This document shows, piece by piece, positions 42,013 to 50,432 of a DNA stretch of 64,000 nt. This DNA is from Cryobacterium mannosilyticum. GTDB lineage: Bacteria; Actinomycetota; Actinomycetes; Actinomycetales; Microbacteriaceae. The first letter of the stretch is position 1, and each line of letters opens with the position of its first letter. The stretch spans positions 76,301 through 140,300 of the forward strand of contig NZ_SOFM01000043.1 in the NCBI RefSeq assembly GCF_004402705.1, in the 5' to 3' direction. Made by a program: the position numbers and the translations under genes. The notes under the pieces are model-generated. The model was not told where the DNA came from. It saw only the letters and a list, made by a program, of their open reading frames with translations, and did not search any database.

Positions 42013-42969
42013 TCAGCCGACGCGGCTGCCGCCGAACGTGCGACGGTACGCCGTCGGGGTGGTCTGGAGCACCTTGACGAAGTGGTGCCGCATCACCGCC
42101 GCGGCCCCGAAACCGGTGTCCGCGGCCACCTCCTCGAGGCTGCGCGAGGTCTCCTCGAGCAACTGCTGGGCTCGGAGCAGGCGCTGGCGGTTCAGCCACG
42201 CGGTCGGCGTCGTGCCCAACTCGGCGCGGAACCGGCGGGCGAACGTGCGCGGTGACATCAGGGACCGGCGGGCCAGGCTGTCGACGGTGAGTTCCCGATC
42301 GAGGTTGTGCAGCATCCACTCGGTGACCGCGGCGAACGAGTCGCTCGGGCACTCGGTGACCGGGGCCTGAATGAACTGGGACTGCCCGCCGTCGCGCTGC
42401 GGCGGCACGACCATGCGCCGGGCAATGATGTTCGCAGCCGCGGCGCCGAGCTCCTTGCGCACGATGTGCAGGGCGGCGTCGATGCCGGCCGCGGTCCCGG
42501 CGCCCGTGACGACCTTCCGGTCCTCCACGAACAGAACGTCGGGGTCGACCTCGGTCTGCGGATAGGCCCGGGCCAGGGCGTCGGTGTACATCCAGTGGGT
42601 GGTGCTGCGCCTGCCGTCGAGGATGCCCGCCGCCCCCAGCACGAACGCCCCGCTGCAGACGCTGAGCACCCACGCTCCGCGAGCCTCCGCCTCGCGTACG
42701 ACCCGAAGGATGTCGGGGTGGATGCCGGCGCCCTCCTGGTAGGCCGGGATGGCGACCAGATCGGCGTCGTCTGCCGCGGCGAGGCCTTCGGTGACCACGA
42801 TGTCGAAGCCGAGCTTCGTGCGCACCGGCCCGGGCTCGGCGGCCGTGACGTGGAAGTCGAAGACGGGACCGCCGTGCTCGCTCCGGTCGATCCCGAAGAC
42901 CTCGCAGATGACGCCGAACTCGAACGGCGCCATTCCCGGCATGGTGACGCAGACGACCTTGCTGAGCAT
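42013..42969 (-). CDS. GlxA-type AraC-family transcriptional regulator (DJ-1/PfpI domain)
   Basis: 318 residues. N-terminal DJ-1/PfpI-like domain (VVCVTMPGMAPFEFGVICEV, then WVLSVCSGAFVLGAAGILDG with the nucleophile-elbow Cys) and a C-terminal AraC double helix-turn-helix (LDRELTVDSLARRSLMSPRT, FARRFRAELGTTPTAWLNRQ, and LEEVAADTGFGAAAVMRHHF). Ligand unknown; relatives control amino-acid or arginine catabolism genes. ATG 42969 has AAAAGGGA 6 bp upstream. It diverges from the small membrane peptide gene, with an inverted repeat between them that may be its operator. Confidence 0.9.
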   Translation of the reverse strand: MLSKVVCVTMPGMAPFEFGVICEVFGIDRSEHGGPVFDFHVTAAEPGPVRTKLGFDIVVTEGLAAADDADLVAIPAYQEGAGIHPDILRVVREAEARGAWVLSVCSGAFVLGAAGILDGRRSTTHWMYTDALARAYPQTEVDPDVLFVEDRKVVTGAGTAAGIDAALHIVRKELGAAAANIIARRMVVPPQRDGGQSQFIQAPVTECPSDSFAAVTEWMLHNLDRELTVDSLARRSLMSPRTFARRFRAELGTTPTAWLNRQRLLRAQQLLEETSRSLEEVAADTGFGAAAVMRHHFVKVLQTTPTAYRRTFGGSRVG

Positions 42970-43043
42970 GAGTATTCCCTTTTCGAAAAGGACGAGCGTG
43001 GAGCCGGACGGGCGGATGGCAGGAATCCGACGATTCGTGGCAA

Positions 43044-43063
43044 TCCTGCCACTGGCGGCAGGA
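43044..43063. promoter_or_regulatory. Inverted repeat between glxA-type regulator and small peptide gene
   Basis: TCCTGCC-N6-GGCAGGA, 7-bp perfect arms, with a further CAGGA half-site about 20 bp to the left. Its place in the divergent gap makes it a candidate operator for the regulator at 42969. Confidence 0.45.
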
Positions 43064-43088
43064 AAACACAATACGTAGAATTTCTGCC

Positions 43089-43226
43089 ATGATCATCCTC
43101 ACTATGGCCATCGTGTTGCTCGTCGTCTGGGGCGTCGTCGCCACCATTCTCGGTCTCGGCAACGACGGGCTGGGCCGGCCGGAACTCGCGGATCGGAACC
43201 GGGGACCGGAGATGCGGCAGGGCTGA
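43089..43226 (+). CDS. Small single-pass membrane protein, 45 residues
   Basis: ATG 43089 to TGA 43224-43226. Residues 2-22 are a hydrophobic helix (MAIVLLVVWGVVATILGLG) and the remaining half is polar, ending RPELADRNRGPEMRQG. Third positions are G/C-rich. It lies between the divergent GlxA-type regulator and galE, 119 bp from the regulator's start. No family recognised; it may be a small membrane-stress or regulatory peptide. The weak ribosome site lowers confidence. Confidence 0.5.
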   Translation: MIILTMAIVLLVVWGVVATILGLGNDGLGRPELADRNRGPEMRQG

Positions 43227-43281
43227 GGCTAGGCTGGACGCGCGGCAATGCAGGGTTGACGCACGATTCTGCGAGGTTCAG

Positions 43282-44256
43282 ATGGCTTGGCTTGTCACCG
43301 GCGGCGCCGGCTATATCGGTTCGCACATCGTGCGTGCCTTCCTCGCCGAGGGGATCGACGTCGTCGTCGTGGACGACCTCTCCAGCGGGCACGCGGAGTT
43401 CGTGCCGGATTCGGTTCCGTTCGTCCAGGGCGACATCCTGGACGGCGACCTCCTGATGCGCACCTTCGCCGAACACGACGTCACCGGTGTCGTGCACGTC
43501 GCCGGGTTCAAGTACGCCGGCGTCTCGGTGCAGCGCCCGCTGCACACCTATCGGCAGAATGTGACCGCGACGGCCACCCTCCTCGCGGCGATGCAGGAAT
43601 CCGGAGTCAACCGGATGGTGTTCTCCTCCAGTGCCGCCGTCTACGGCACCCCGCACACCGACCTCGTCACCGAGGACACACCGAAGAGCCCCGAGTCGCC
43701 CTATGGCGAGTCCAAGCTGATCGGCGAGTGGCTACTGCGAGACCAGGGCATCGCGGCCGGGCTCACGCACACCTCACTGCGCTACTTCAACGTGGTCGGC
43801 TCCGGCGCGCTGGAGCTGCGCGACACCAGCCCCCACAACCTGTTCCCCCTGGTCTTCGACGCCCTGATCGACGGACGCACCCCGAGCATCAACGGCAAGG
43901 ACTACGCCACACCCGACGGCACCTGTGTTCGCGACTACATCCACGTGGCCGACCTCGCCGTGTCCCACGTTGCTGCGGCCAGGCGGCTGGATGCCGGTCA
44001 GCCGATCCTCCCGCTGTACAACCTCGGCAGCGGCGATGGCGTGTCGGTGGGCCAGATCATGTCGACCGTCTCCGCCGTGACCGGGATCGAGTTCACGCCG
44101 GTGATCGGCCCTCGCCGGCCCGGCGACCCGGACCGGATCGTCGCGTCGGGCGAGCTTGCCGCCCGGGACCTCGACTGGGAGATGCGGCACAGCCTCGAAG
44201 ACATGGTGGGCAGCGCCTGGGCGTCCCGGCAGGCGGCATCCGCCCCGCACATCTGA
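43282..44256 (+). CDS. galE: UDP-glucose 4-epimerase
   Basis: 324 residues of the extended short-chain dehydrogenase family: WLVTGGAGYIGSHIVRAFLA NAD-binding site, DDLSSGHAEFVPD, FSSSAAVYG with catalytic Ser, YGESK with Tyr/Lys, LRYFNVVGSG, and YATPDGTCVRDYIHVADLA, which is diagnostic for GalE. It interconverts UDP-glucose and UDP-galactose for glycan synthesis. GCGAGG precedes ATG 43282. Length normal (about 325-340). Confidence 0.93.
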   Translation: MAWLVTGGAGYIGSHIVRAFLAEGIDVVVVDDLSSGHAEFVPDSVPFVQGDILDGDLLMRTFAEHDVTGVVHVAGFKYAGVSVQRPLHTYRQNVTATATLLAAMQESGVNRMVFSSSAAVYGTPHTDLVTEDTPKSPESPYGESKLIGEWLLRDQGIAAGLTHTSLRYFNVVGSGALELRDTSPHNLFPLVFDALIDGRTPSINGKDYATPDGTCVRDYIHVADLAVSHVAAARRLDAGQPILPLYNLGSGDGVSVGQIMSTVSAVTGIEFTPVIGPRRPGDPDRIVASGELAARDLDWEMRHSLEDMVGSAWASRQAASAPHI

Positions 44257-44320
44257 CCCAATCTCGCGAATCGGCGAGTCGAAACTCTCCAGCCAATATT
44301 GAGGGTTTAGGATCTGCGAC

Positions 44321-44350
44321 TTGACGGCAGGGAATTACACGGCTGTAATT
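44321..44350 (+). promoter_or_regulatory. whiB promoter with overlapping palindrome
   Basis: TTGACG (44321-44326), 17-bp spacer, TGTAAT (44344-44349): a near-consensus sigma70-type promoter about 50 bp before ATG 44401. AATTACA-CGGC-TGTAATT (44333-44350) is an 18-bp inverted repeat covering the spacer and -10, the position expected for a repressor site. Confidence 0.65.
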
Positions 44351-44400
44351 AGGGCTGACGGGTAATTCGGGCACATTTTTGCAGTGGGGTGGGAGACGAT

Positions 44401-44721
44401 ATGACGCAGTCTGAGTATCGTTCCGGGGTTCCTGAGGACTGGTTCATTGACCCGGTTCGTTTGGGTGTCCCCGGAGTTCGCAAGGAAACCGGCGACGGCG
44501 ATCCGTTGTCGTGGCAGTCGGATTCGCTGTGCGCGCAGACCGACCCTGAGGCGTTCTTCCCTGAGAAGGGTGGCTCCACCCGCGATGCGAAGAAGATCTG
44601 CTCCTCCTGCGAGGTGAAGACCCAATGCCTGCAGTACGCGCTCGCGAACGACGAACGCTTCGGCATCTGGGGTGGCCTCTCCGAACGCGAACGGCGCAAA
44701 CTGCGCAAACGCGCCAGCTGA
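44401..44721 (+). CDS. WhiB-family iron-sulfur regulator (WhiB2/WhmD-like)
   Basis: 106 residues. Four Cys in the WhiB arrangement (SLCAQTDPEAFFPEKGGSTR, then KICSSCEVKTQC) bind a [4Fe-4S] cluster. GIWGGLSERERRKLRKR is the conserved G-[I/V]-W-G-G turn and basic tail. The sequence FFPEKGGSTRDAKKIC is that of the Streptomyces WhiB / mycobacterial WhiB2 branch, which controls cell division and septation with WhiA. ATG 44401 has GGGAGA 5 bp upstream; the GTG at 44389 would add four residues. In mycobacteria whiB2 also sits near manA, DUF3499 and Rv3259-like genes, as it does here at longer range. Confidence 0.93.
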   Translation: MTQSEYRSGVPEDWFIDPVRLGVPGVRKETGDGDPLSWQSDSLCAQTDPEAFFPEKGGSTRDAKKICSSCEVKTQCLQYALANDERFGIWGGLSERERRKLRKRAS

Positions 44722-44878
44722 CCCGGCGCGCGGCGCGGCCGTCCCGGTCGGCGCCCCGCGCGGCACCAGGGTTCCCCGCTTCGCCCCCTCCGACGTCGAC
44801 CCATCCGGGCGGCGGATTTCAGGCGCGCCCCAGCGCTTCCGCGACGTTCGGCGCGGACCAACCTAGGCTGTGACCGAT

Positions 44879-47800
44879 ATGCATGCCAGAGTCACCGCCA
44901 TCCTTGTTGCCCGAAACGGCTCAGAGCACCTCGAGACAACCCTCGAGGCGCTGAGCCGGCAGACACGTCAGCCCGACGTCGTCATCACCGTTGACTGCGG
45001 ATCCACGGACAACAGCGCCGCGCTGCTGGCTGCCTACGGCCCGACTCATTTCATCTCCGCCGACTCCGACCTCACCTTCGGGGAGGCCATCGCCGCCGCG
45101 GTGCGCGTGACGGCGCCTCCCGAATCCGACGGCGAGATGCTCTGGCTCCTGGCCCAGGACAGCGCCCCCGAGCCGGGCGCCCTCGCCGCGATGCTCGGTG
45201 AGCTCGAGATCGCCCCCTCGGTGGCCGTGGCCGGCCCCAAGGTGATGGACTGGCACGTCCGCGACTACATCCACGAATTCGGGCAGTCGATGACACCCGG
45301 CGGCGCGACCGTGACCCTCGTCGAAAGCGAACTGGACCAGGGGCAGCACGACGGCATGAGCGACGTGCTCGCCGTCAGCGCCGGGGGGATGCTCGTGCGC
45401 CACACCGTCTGGGAACGCCTCGGCGGCTTCGACCCGGCACTGCCCTCGGCAGATGACTCCCTCGACTTCTGCGTGCGCGTGCGGATGGCCGGGTACCGCG
45501 TCTCCGTGGTGGCCGCCGCACGCATCGCGTCCGCCGGCGACGGTGTGGCCGGCCCCAGCGGGTCCTCACGCGGCCGGGCACGCCGCAAACGCGTCCGCGC
45601 CGTGCGCGCCGCCCAGCTCCACCGCCGCCTCGTCTATTCCCAGGGCTGGATGATCCCGGTGCACTGGCTCGGTCTGGTCCCCCTGGCGTTGTTCCGGTCC
45701 GTGGGACAGCTGTTGCAGAAGGAACCCGGCGCCGTCCTCGGCGAGTTCTCGGCCGCGTTCGCCGCGGCCTTCAGCGGGATCCGGGTCTCCGCCGCGCGGC
45801 GCCGTTTCGCCGCGACCCGCACGCTGGGCTGGGGCTCGATCGCCAGCCTGAGAGTGTCCTCGGCCGAGGTGCGCCGCCGGCACGCGCTCAAACGGGAGAC
45901 CAGCCTCACCGGGGCGAGGGGCGACCGGCCCGAGATCCGGTTCTTCGCAGGCGGCGGAGCCTGGACGGTGATCGCCGCGGCTGTTGCCGGGGTCGCCATC
46001 CTGGCCCCCCTGCTCGGGGCCCGCACCCTCACCGGCGGTGGGCTGCTGCCGTTGTCGGGCACCCCCGCCGGGTTGTGGGCTGCCGTCGGCTACGGCTGGC
46101 GGGACATCGGACTCGGTTTCGTCGGCGCGGCAGACCCGTTCGCGGCTGTCCTGGCGATCCTCGGCTCGCTCACCTTCTGGTCACCCTCCTTCGCGCTCGT
46201 CCTGGTGTACTTCCTCGCCCTGCCGGTGGCGGCGCTCGGCGCCTGGCTCGCGGCAAGCCGTCTCTCGCACCGGGCCTCGATCCGGGCCGTCGCCGCCGCG
46301 CTGTGGATCCTCGCCCCGACGTTCCTCAGCGCCCTCGCGGCGGGCCGCCCCGCCGCGATTCTCGTGCACCTGCTCCTCCCGTGGCTGTTCTTCGCCGGCT
46401 ACGCGGCCGCCCGGTCCTGGTCGGCGTCCGCCTCGGCCGCGCTGTTGTTCGCCGCGATCGTCGCCTGCGCGCCGTCGCTGGCCCCCGCCCTGATCGTGGC
46501 CTGGCTGGTGTCCATCCTGGCCAGCGGCCGAGCGGTCATGCGCTACCTCGGCATCCCCCTGCCCGCGCTCGCCCTGGCCGCACCCCTGATCTGGGACCAG
46601 GGCCTGCGCGGCAACTGGCTCGCACTGATCGCCGACCCCGGGGCGCCGGTGCCGAGCGCCGCCGTCTCCGTCTGGCAGCTCCTGCTCGGCTTCCCGACCG
46701 GTGAGCTCGGCGGCTGGACCCCCCTGCTCGAGATGCTCGGACTGCCCGGTGTCCACGCGTCCATCCTTGTTCCGGTGCTGCTCATCCCGCTGGCCCTGCT
46801 CGCGGCCGTCTCGCTGTTCCTTCCCGGCGCGCGGGGCGCCAGCTTCGCGTTCCTGGCCGTGTTGCTCGGCCTCGGCACCGCTGTCGCCTCCACCCACCTG
46901 TTCCTCTCCTCGGTTGGATCCCAGTCGGTGAACGTCTGGCCGGGAGCCGGACTCAGCCTGGCCTGGCTCGGTCTCGTCGGCGCGGTCGTGTTCGCGCTTC
47001 GCAGCATGCCGCGGTTCTCGATCGCGCCGGCGGTCAGCGCGGTCATCGCCCTGGTGATCGTGGCGGCCCCCCTGATCGCGGCCCTGCCGCTCGGCACCAG
47101 CGTCGTGCAGGAAGGCACCGACAGGACCCAGCCGGCATTCGTCGCGGCCGAGGCCCGAACGGATGCCCGGGTCGGCACCCTGCAGATCGTGCCCCAGCCG
47201 GACGGCGGCATCCTGGCCACCATCGTTCGCGGTGACGGCGCCACCCTGGACCACCAGGCGACCCTGAGCAGCACCGACGGCTCCCTCTCCGCCTCCGAAC
47301 GGGACCTGGCGACCCTGGCCGGCAACCTTGCCTCCCGCAGCGGGCTGGATGCCGCCGGCGGACTGGCCGACTTCGGCATCCGCTTCGTGCTCCTGCGCCC
47401 GGCAGCGGTCGTGCCGACCGGACCGGGCAGCGCGGCCCCGGCCAGCTCCGCCGCGCTCGAGACGGCCGGGCGCTCGACGACCGCGCTGGACGGTGACGCT
47501 GCCCTCGTCCCGGTGGGCGATACCGCCTTCGGCCGGCTCTGGCGGCATGACGCCGCGGCCGTGCCCGGTGCCGCAGGCGAGATCCCCCGCAACGCCGGCG
47601 GCCTTCTCGGCCTGGTCTTCGCGCTGGTCGCGGCCGTCGTCATCGGAGCGACAGTGCTGCTCTCGATTCCAACCGGCGCGGGCCCGGAGGCCGTGCGCCA
47701 GGCGAACCGGGACGCGATCCGGCAGACGGCCAGGGCCGACGCACGCACGAAGAAGGCAGACGCCCGGGAACTGAAACGGGCAGCGAAGGCGAAGGCGCCC

Positions 47801-47989
47801 GCCGTGACCGACGCCGGGAAACCAGCCGACGAAACCGCTGTCGATGTGGCCGATACCGACGCCATCCTCGCCGATGACGCCCCCGCCGACGAACGCGCGG
47901 CCGACGAACCCCCGGCCGACGAGCGCCCGGCCGACGAACCCCCGGCCGAACCGACGACCCCCCTGGAGGAGGATGACGATGCCAAGTAG
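44879..47989 (+). CDS. Large GT2-domain polytopic membrane protein
   Basis: About 1036 residues from ATG 44879 (GTG 44870 adds three). Residues about 5-230 are a GT2 domain (VTAILVARNGSEHLETTLEA, ITVDCGSTDNSAALL, DSLDFCVRVRMAGYRV). Residues about 360-760 hold ten or more transmembrane helices, followed by an exported domain (about 770-920), a last helix and a Lys/Ala- then Asp/Glu/Pro-rich tail with tandem repeats. This conserved actinobacterial architecture couples glycosyl transfer with membrane insertion and neighbours whiB; its exact product is unknown. A TAGGCT box 9 bp before the ATG suggests a near-leaderless start. It overlaps the DUF5719 gene by 11 bp. Confidence 0.82.
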   Translation: MHARVTAILVARNGSEHLETTLEALSRQTRQPDVVITVDCGSTDNSAALLAAYGPTHFISADSDLTFGEAIAAAVRVTAPPESDGEMLWLLAQDSAPEPGALAAMLGELEIAPSVAVAGPKVMDWHVRDYIHEFGQSMTPGGATVTLVESELDQGQHDGMSDVLAVSAGGMLVRHTVWERLGGFDPALPSADDSLDFCVRVRMAGYRVSVVAAARIASAGDGVAGPSGSSRGRARRKRVRAVRAAQLHRRLVYSQGWMIPVHWLGLVPLALFRSVGQLLQKEPGAVLGEFSAAFAAAFSGIRVSAARRRFAATRTLGWGSIASLRVSSAEVRRRHALKRETSLTGARGDRPEIRFFAGGGAWTVIAAAVAGVAILAPLLGARTLTGGGLLPLSGTPAGLWAAVGYGWRDIGLGFVGAADPFAAVLAILGSLTFWSPSFALVLVYFLALPVAALGAWLAASRLSHRASIRAVAAALWILAPTFLSALAAGRPAAILVHLLLPWLFFAGYAAARSWSASASAALLFAAIVACAPSLAPALIVAWLVSILASGRAVMRYLGIPLPALALAAPLIWDQGLRGNWLALIADPGAPVPSAAVSVWQLLLGFPTGELGGWTPLLEMLGLPGVHASILVPVLLIPLALLAAVSLFLPGARGASFAFLAVLLGLGTAVASTHLFLSSVGSQSVNVWPGAGLSLAWLGLVGAVVFALRSMPRFSIAPAVSAVIALVIVAAPLIAALPLGTSVVQEGTDRTQPAFVAAEARTDARVGTLQIVPQPDGGILATIVRGDGATLDHQATLSSTDGSLSASERDLATLAGNLASRSGLDAAGGLADFGIRFVLLRPAAVVPTGPGSAAPASSAALETAGRSTTALDGDAALVPVGDTAFGRLWRHDAAAVPGAAGEIPRNAGGLLGLVFALVAAVVIGATVLLSIPTGAGPEAVRQANRDAIRQTARADARTKKADARELKRAAKAKAPAVTDAGKPADETAVDVADTDAILADDAPADERAADEPPADERPADEPPAEPTTPLEEDDDAK
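47885..47944 (+). repeat. 15-bp tandem repeat in the acidic tail
   Basis: Four units close to GCCGACGAACSCSCG encode ADE-R/P-A/P repeats (DERAADEPPADERPADEPPA). In-frame period, so copy changes would only lengthen the tail. Confidence 0.8.
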
Positions 47990-49463
47990 ACGTAGGGTCG
48001 CCCTCTTCGGGGCCCGGGCACTGGCCGGCACGGTGGGTCTGGCCGTCGCGGTCGTCGTCGTCGGCGCCGCGGCGGTCGTGCCGTGGCCGACGCTCGATAG
48101 GGCTCCGGCATCCGTTCTCGTCGCGCCAGTGCCGACGGAACAGCAGCGGGTCTGCCCCGGCCCCCTGCTGACCCTCGCCGAGGACTCGAGCCAGGCCCAG
48201 GCCGCCACGTCCGTCGGCCCGGCGGATGCCGAGTTCGGCGCCAACGCGACCTCGGCCGGATCCGACTGGATCCGTCCGTCGTCCACGGAGCTCGCGGCAC
48301 CCGATAACGCGAAGAGCGACGTGGACGGCGCACCGCGCCTGGTTCGGGTGCCCGTGCAGGATGGGGCGACCACGGTTCCGCTCGTCGGGGCCAGCCAGTC
48401 CCAGACCGCGGCGACCGATTCGCTCGCCGGCCTCGCCGTCGCTGCCTGCGCCGAAGCCGTCAGCGATGCCTGGCTTGTCGGCGGGTCCACCGATGTGGGC
48501 CGCACCAGTCTTGTCCTGCTCAGCAATCCCAGCACCGTCGTCGCGGCCGTCGACCTGGCGGTCTACGGCGAGGCCGGCCTGGTGAACGCGCCCGGGTCGA
48601 CCGGGATCCTGGTCCAGCCCGGCGCACAGCGGATCGTCTCCCTCGCCGGACTGGCCCCGAACCTCCGTTCCCCGGTCGTCCACGTCTCCTCTCACGGCGG
48701 CCAGGTTGCCGCGGCCCTCGAGCAGAGCGTGGTCCGGGGCCTCGAACCAGGCGGCGCCGAAATCGTGGGGTCGTCGGCCGTGCCGGGGCTCACCCAGCGG
48801 ATCGCAGGCCTGCTCATCACCACGCAGGCGGCGGTTGCGGCGACGGACAGCACGGGGATCGCCGAGGACACCCCGTCTGTGCGGATTCTCGTCCCCGGCG
48901 ACACCGCCGCCACCGTGGAGCTGGGCGTGGTGGGTGCGGGCGGACAACAGGTCGGAATCGAAAGCGAAGAGGGCAAACCTGGCGGGTCCTCGCTGCAGGT
49001 CGAGATCCAGCCCGGAATCGCCACGGAGGTTCCGCTGGTCGGACTCATACCAGGTGCCTACTCGGTCGAACTCCGGTCGGACCAGCCGATAGTGGCCGCG
49101 GCCCAGGCGTCCTCGGTCGGAACCGCCGGCAAGGACTTCGCCTGGTTCTCGGCCTCCGGAACGCTCGACGACGACTTCCTCGTCGCCGTCGCCCCCGGAC
49201 CCGGCCCGGCGCTCCACCTCGTGAACACCGCCGACGAGGACGCCACCTACACCGCGACCCCCGAGACGGGCCAGCCGGTCACGGTGACCGTGCCGGCCGG
49301 TGAGTCAGGAACGCTGCCGCTGACGGCATCCGCCCGCTACCTCGTCTCCGGCGGCCGAACGACCGTCGCCTCGGTCGGCTATTCCGGGGCCGGGCTGGTG
49401 TCATCCTTCACCCTCGGCCAGGCCGGGCCGCTGGCCGCGCCTATCCAAGTCTACCCCCACTGA
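47979..49463 (+). CDS. DUF5719-family exported protein
   Basis: 494 residues from ATG 47979, with a GGAGGAGG ribosome site 7 bp upstream; it overlaps the GT2-membrane gene by 11 bp. An N-terminal helix (LAGTVGLAVAVVVVGAAAVV) is a signal anchor. The rest is beta-rich and exported, with repeating segments such as TSLVLLSNPSTVVAAVDLAV and LVNTADEDATYTATPETG, matching DUF5719, which is almost always found beside the large GT2-membrane protein in actinobacteria. The two probably form one envelope complex. No enzyme motif is visible. Confidence 0.82.
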   Translation: MPSRRRVALFGARALAGTVGLAVAVVVVGAAAVVPWPTLDRAPASVLVAPVPTEQQRVCPGPLLTLAEDSSQAQAATSVGPADAEFGANATSAGSDWIRPSSTELAAPDNAKSDVDGAPRLVRVPVQDGATTVPLVGASQSQTAATDSLAGLAVAACAEAVSDAWLVGGSTDVGRTSLVLLSNPSTVVAAVDLAVYGEAGLVNAPGSTGILVQPGAQRIVSLAGLAPNLRSPVVHVSSHGGQVAAALEQSVVRGLEPGGAEIVGSSAVPGLTQRIAGLLITTQAAVAATDSTGIAEDTPSVRILVPGDTAATVELGVVGAGGQQVGIESEEGKPGGSSLQVEIQPGIATEVPLVGLIPGAYSVELRSDQPIVAAAQASSVGTAGKDFAWFSASGTLDDDFLVAVAPGPGPALHLVNTADEDATYTATPETGQPVTVTVPAGESGTLPLTASARYLVSGGRTTVASVGYSGAGLVSSFTLGQAGPLAAPIQVYPH

Positions 49464-49526
49464 TAAAGCCCGCCGCCGGTGCTGGCAGACTGGTCTGACG
49501 TGTCCCTTGAACCTCTGGAGCCAGCA

Positions 49527-50432
49527 GTGACCAGCACCGACGCCCCGCCCCGCCCCCCGGCGATCGAGCCGGTCGCCATCGCCGTGATCGGGGGCTCCGG
49601 CCTCTACCGATTGTTCGACGACGCAACGTCCACCTCGGTCGAGGTGGACACGCCGTACGGTCCTCCCTCGGCTCCGATCACCATCGGTGAGCGCGCCGGC
49701 CGACGGGTCGCGTTCCTGCCCCGGCACGGCGGCGGGCACTCCGCTGCCCCGCACCTGATCAACTACCGGGCGAACATCTGGGCGCTCGCCTCACTCGGCG
49801 TCACCGCCATCATCTCGTCCTCGGCCGTCGGCGGTGTCAGCCCCGAGTACCCGCCGGGCCTGCTCGTCGTGACCGACCAGTTCATCGACCGCACGTCCGG
49901 CCGTGCCGACACCTTCTTCGACCGGGGGAGCGTCGCGCACCTTGCGGCGGCCGACCCGTTCGACCCGATCCTGCGCCGAACCGCCGTCGCGGCCCTCGCC
50001 GGCCTCGACGAGGACTTCGCTCCGTCCGGCACCGTCGTCGTGATCCAGGGGCCGCGGTTCTCCACCCGGGCGGAATCGCTCTGGTTCCGGGCCGTGGGGG
50101 CGCACATCGTCAACATGACCCAGTACCCCGAGGTGGTGCTCGCCTCCGAGCTGAACATCGGAACGGTCAACCTGTCGTTCGTGACCGACGCCGACGCCGG
50201 GCTGTCCCCGGAGGCCGGGCTGTCCCCGGGGGAGGGGGCCGACGCGGATGCCGTCTCCGCCACGCTCGTCTTCGCCCGGCTCGCCGACGCCCAGCCGCGC
50301 ATCCTCGCCGCCATCGACGCGATCCTGCGCTCCGTTCCCGGGGACTTCGCGCCCCGGCAACTGATCGACCCTGGGCAGGTCGCCGCGGTGCTCGCCCGGC
50401 CGGCCGCCCCGGGAGCCGGGCTCCCGCTGTGA
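49527..50432 (+). CDS. MTA phosphorylase-like purine nucleoside phosphorylase
   Basis: 301 residues, GTG 49527 with CTGGAG 6 bp upstream. PNP/MTAP family marks: AVIGGSGLYRLFDDATS, FLPRHGGGHSAAPHLINYRA, SSSAVGGVSPEYPPGLLVVT, VIQGPRFSTRAESLWFR and NMTQYPEVVLASELNI. Methylthioadenosine phosphorylases use the NMT-PE region for base recognition; here NMTQYPE. A short duplicated stretch (AGLSPEAGLSP) sits in a loop near residue 230. The likely reaction is phosphorolysis of methylthioadenosine or a purine nucleoside, linking with AHCY in methionine recycling. It overlaps the epimerase gene by GTGA. Confidence 0.85.
   Translation: MTSTDAPPRPPAIEPVAIAVIGGSGLYRLFDDATSTSVEVDTPYGPPSAPITIGERAGRRVAFLPRHGGGHSAAPHLINYRANIWALASLGVTAIISSSAVGGVSPEYPPGLLVVTDQFIDRTSGRADTFFDRGSVAHLAAADPFDPILRRTAVAALAGLDEDFAPSGTVVVIQGPRFSTRAESLWFRAVGAHIVNMTQYPEVVLASELNIGTVNLSFVTDADAGLSPEAGLSPGEGADADAVSATLVFARLADAQPRILAAIDAILRSVPGDFAPRQLIDPGQVAAVLARPAAPGAGLPL

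Noticed and set aside
46181..48535. 784-residue minus-strand open frame
   Set aside because: Antisense shadow of the large GT2-membrane protein; low-complexity composition.
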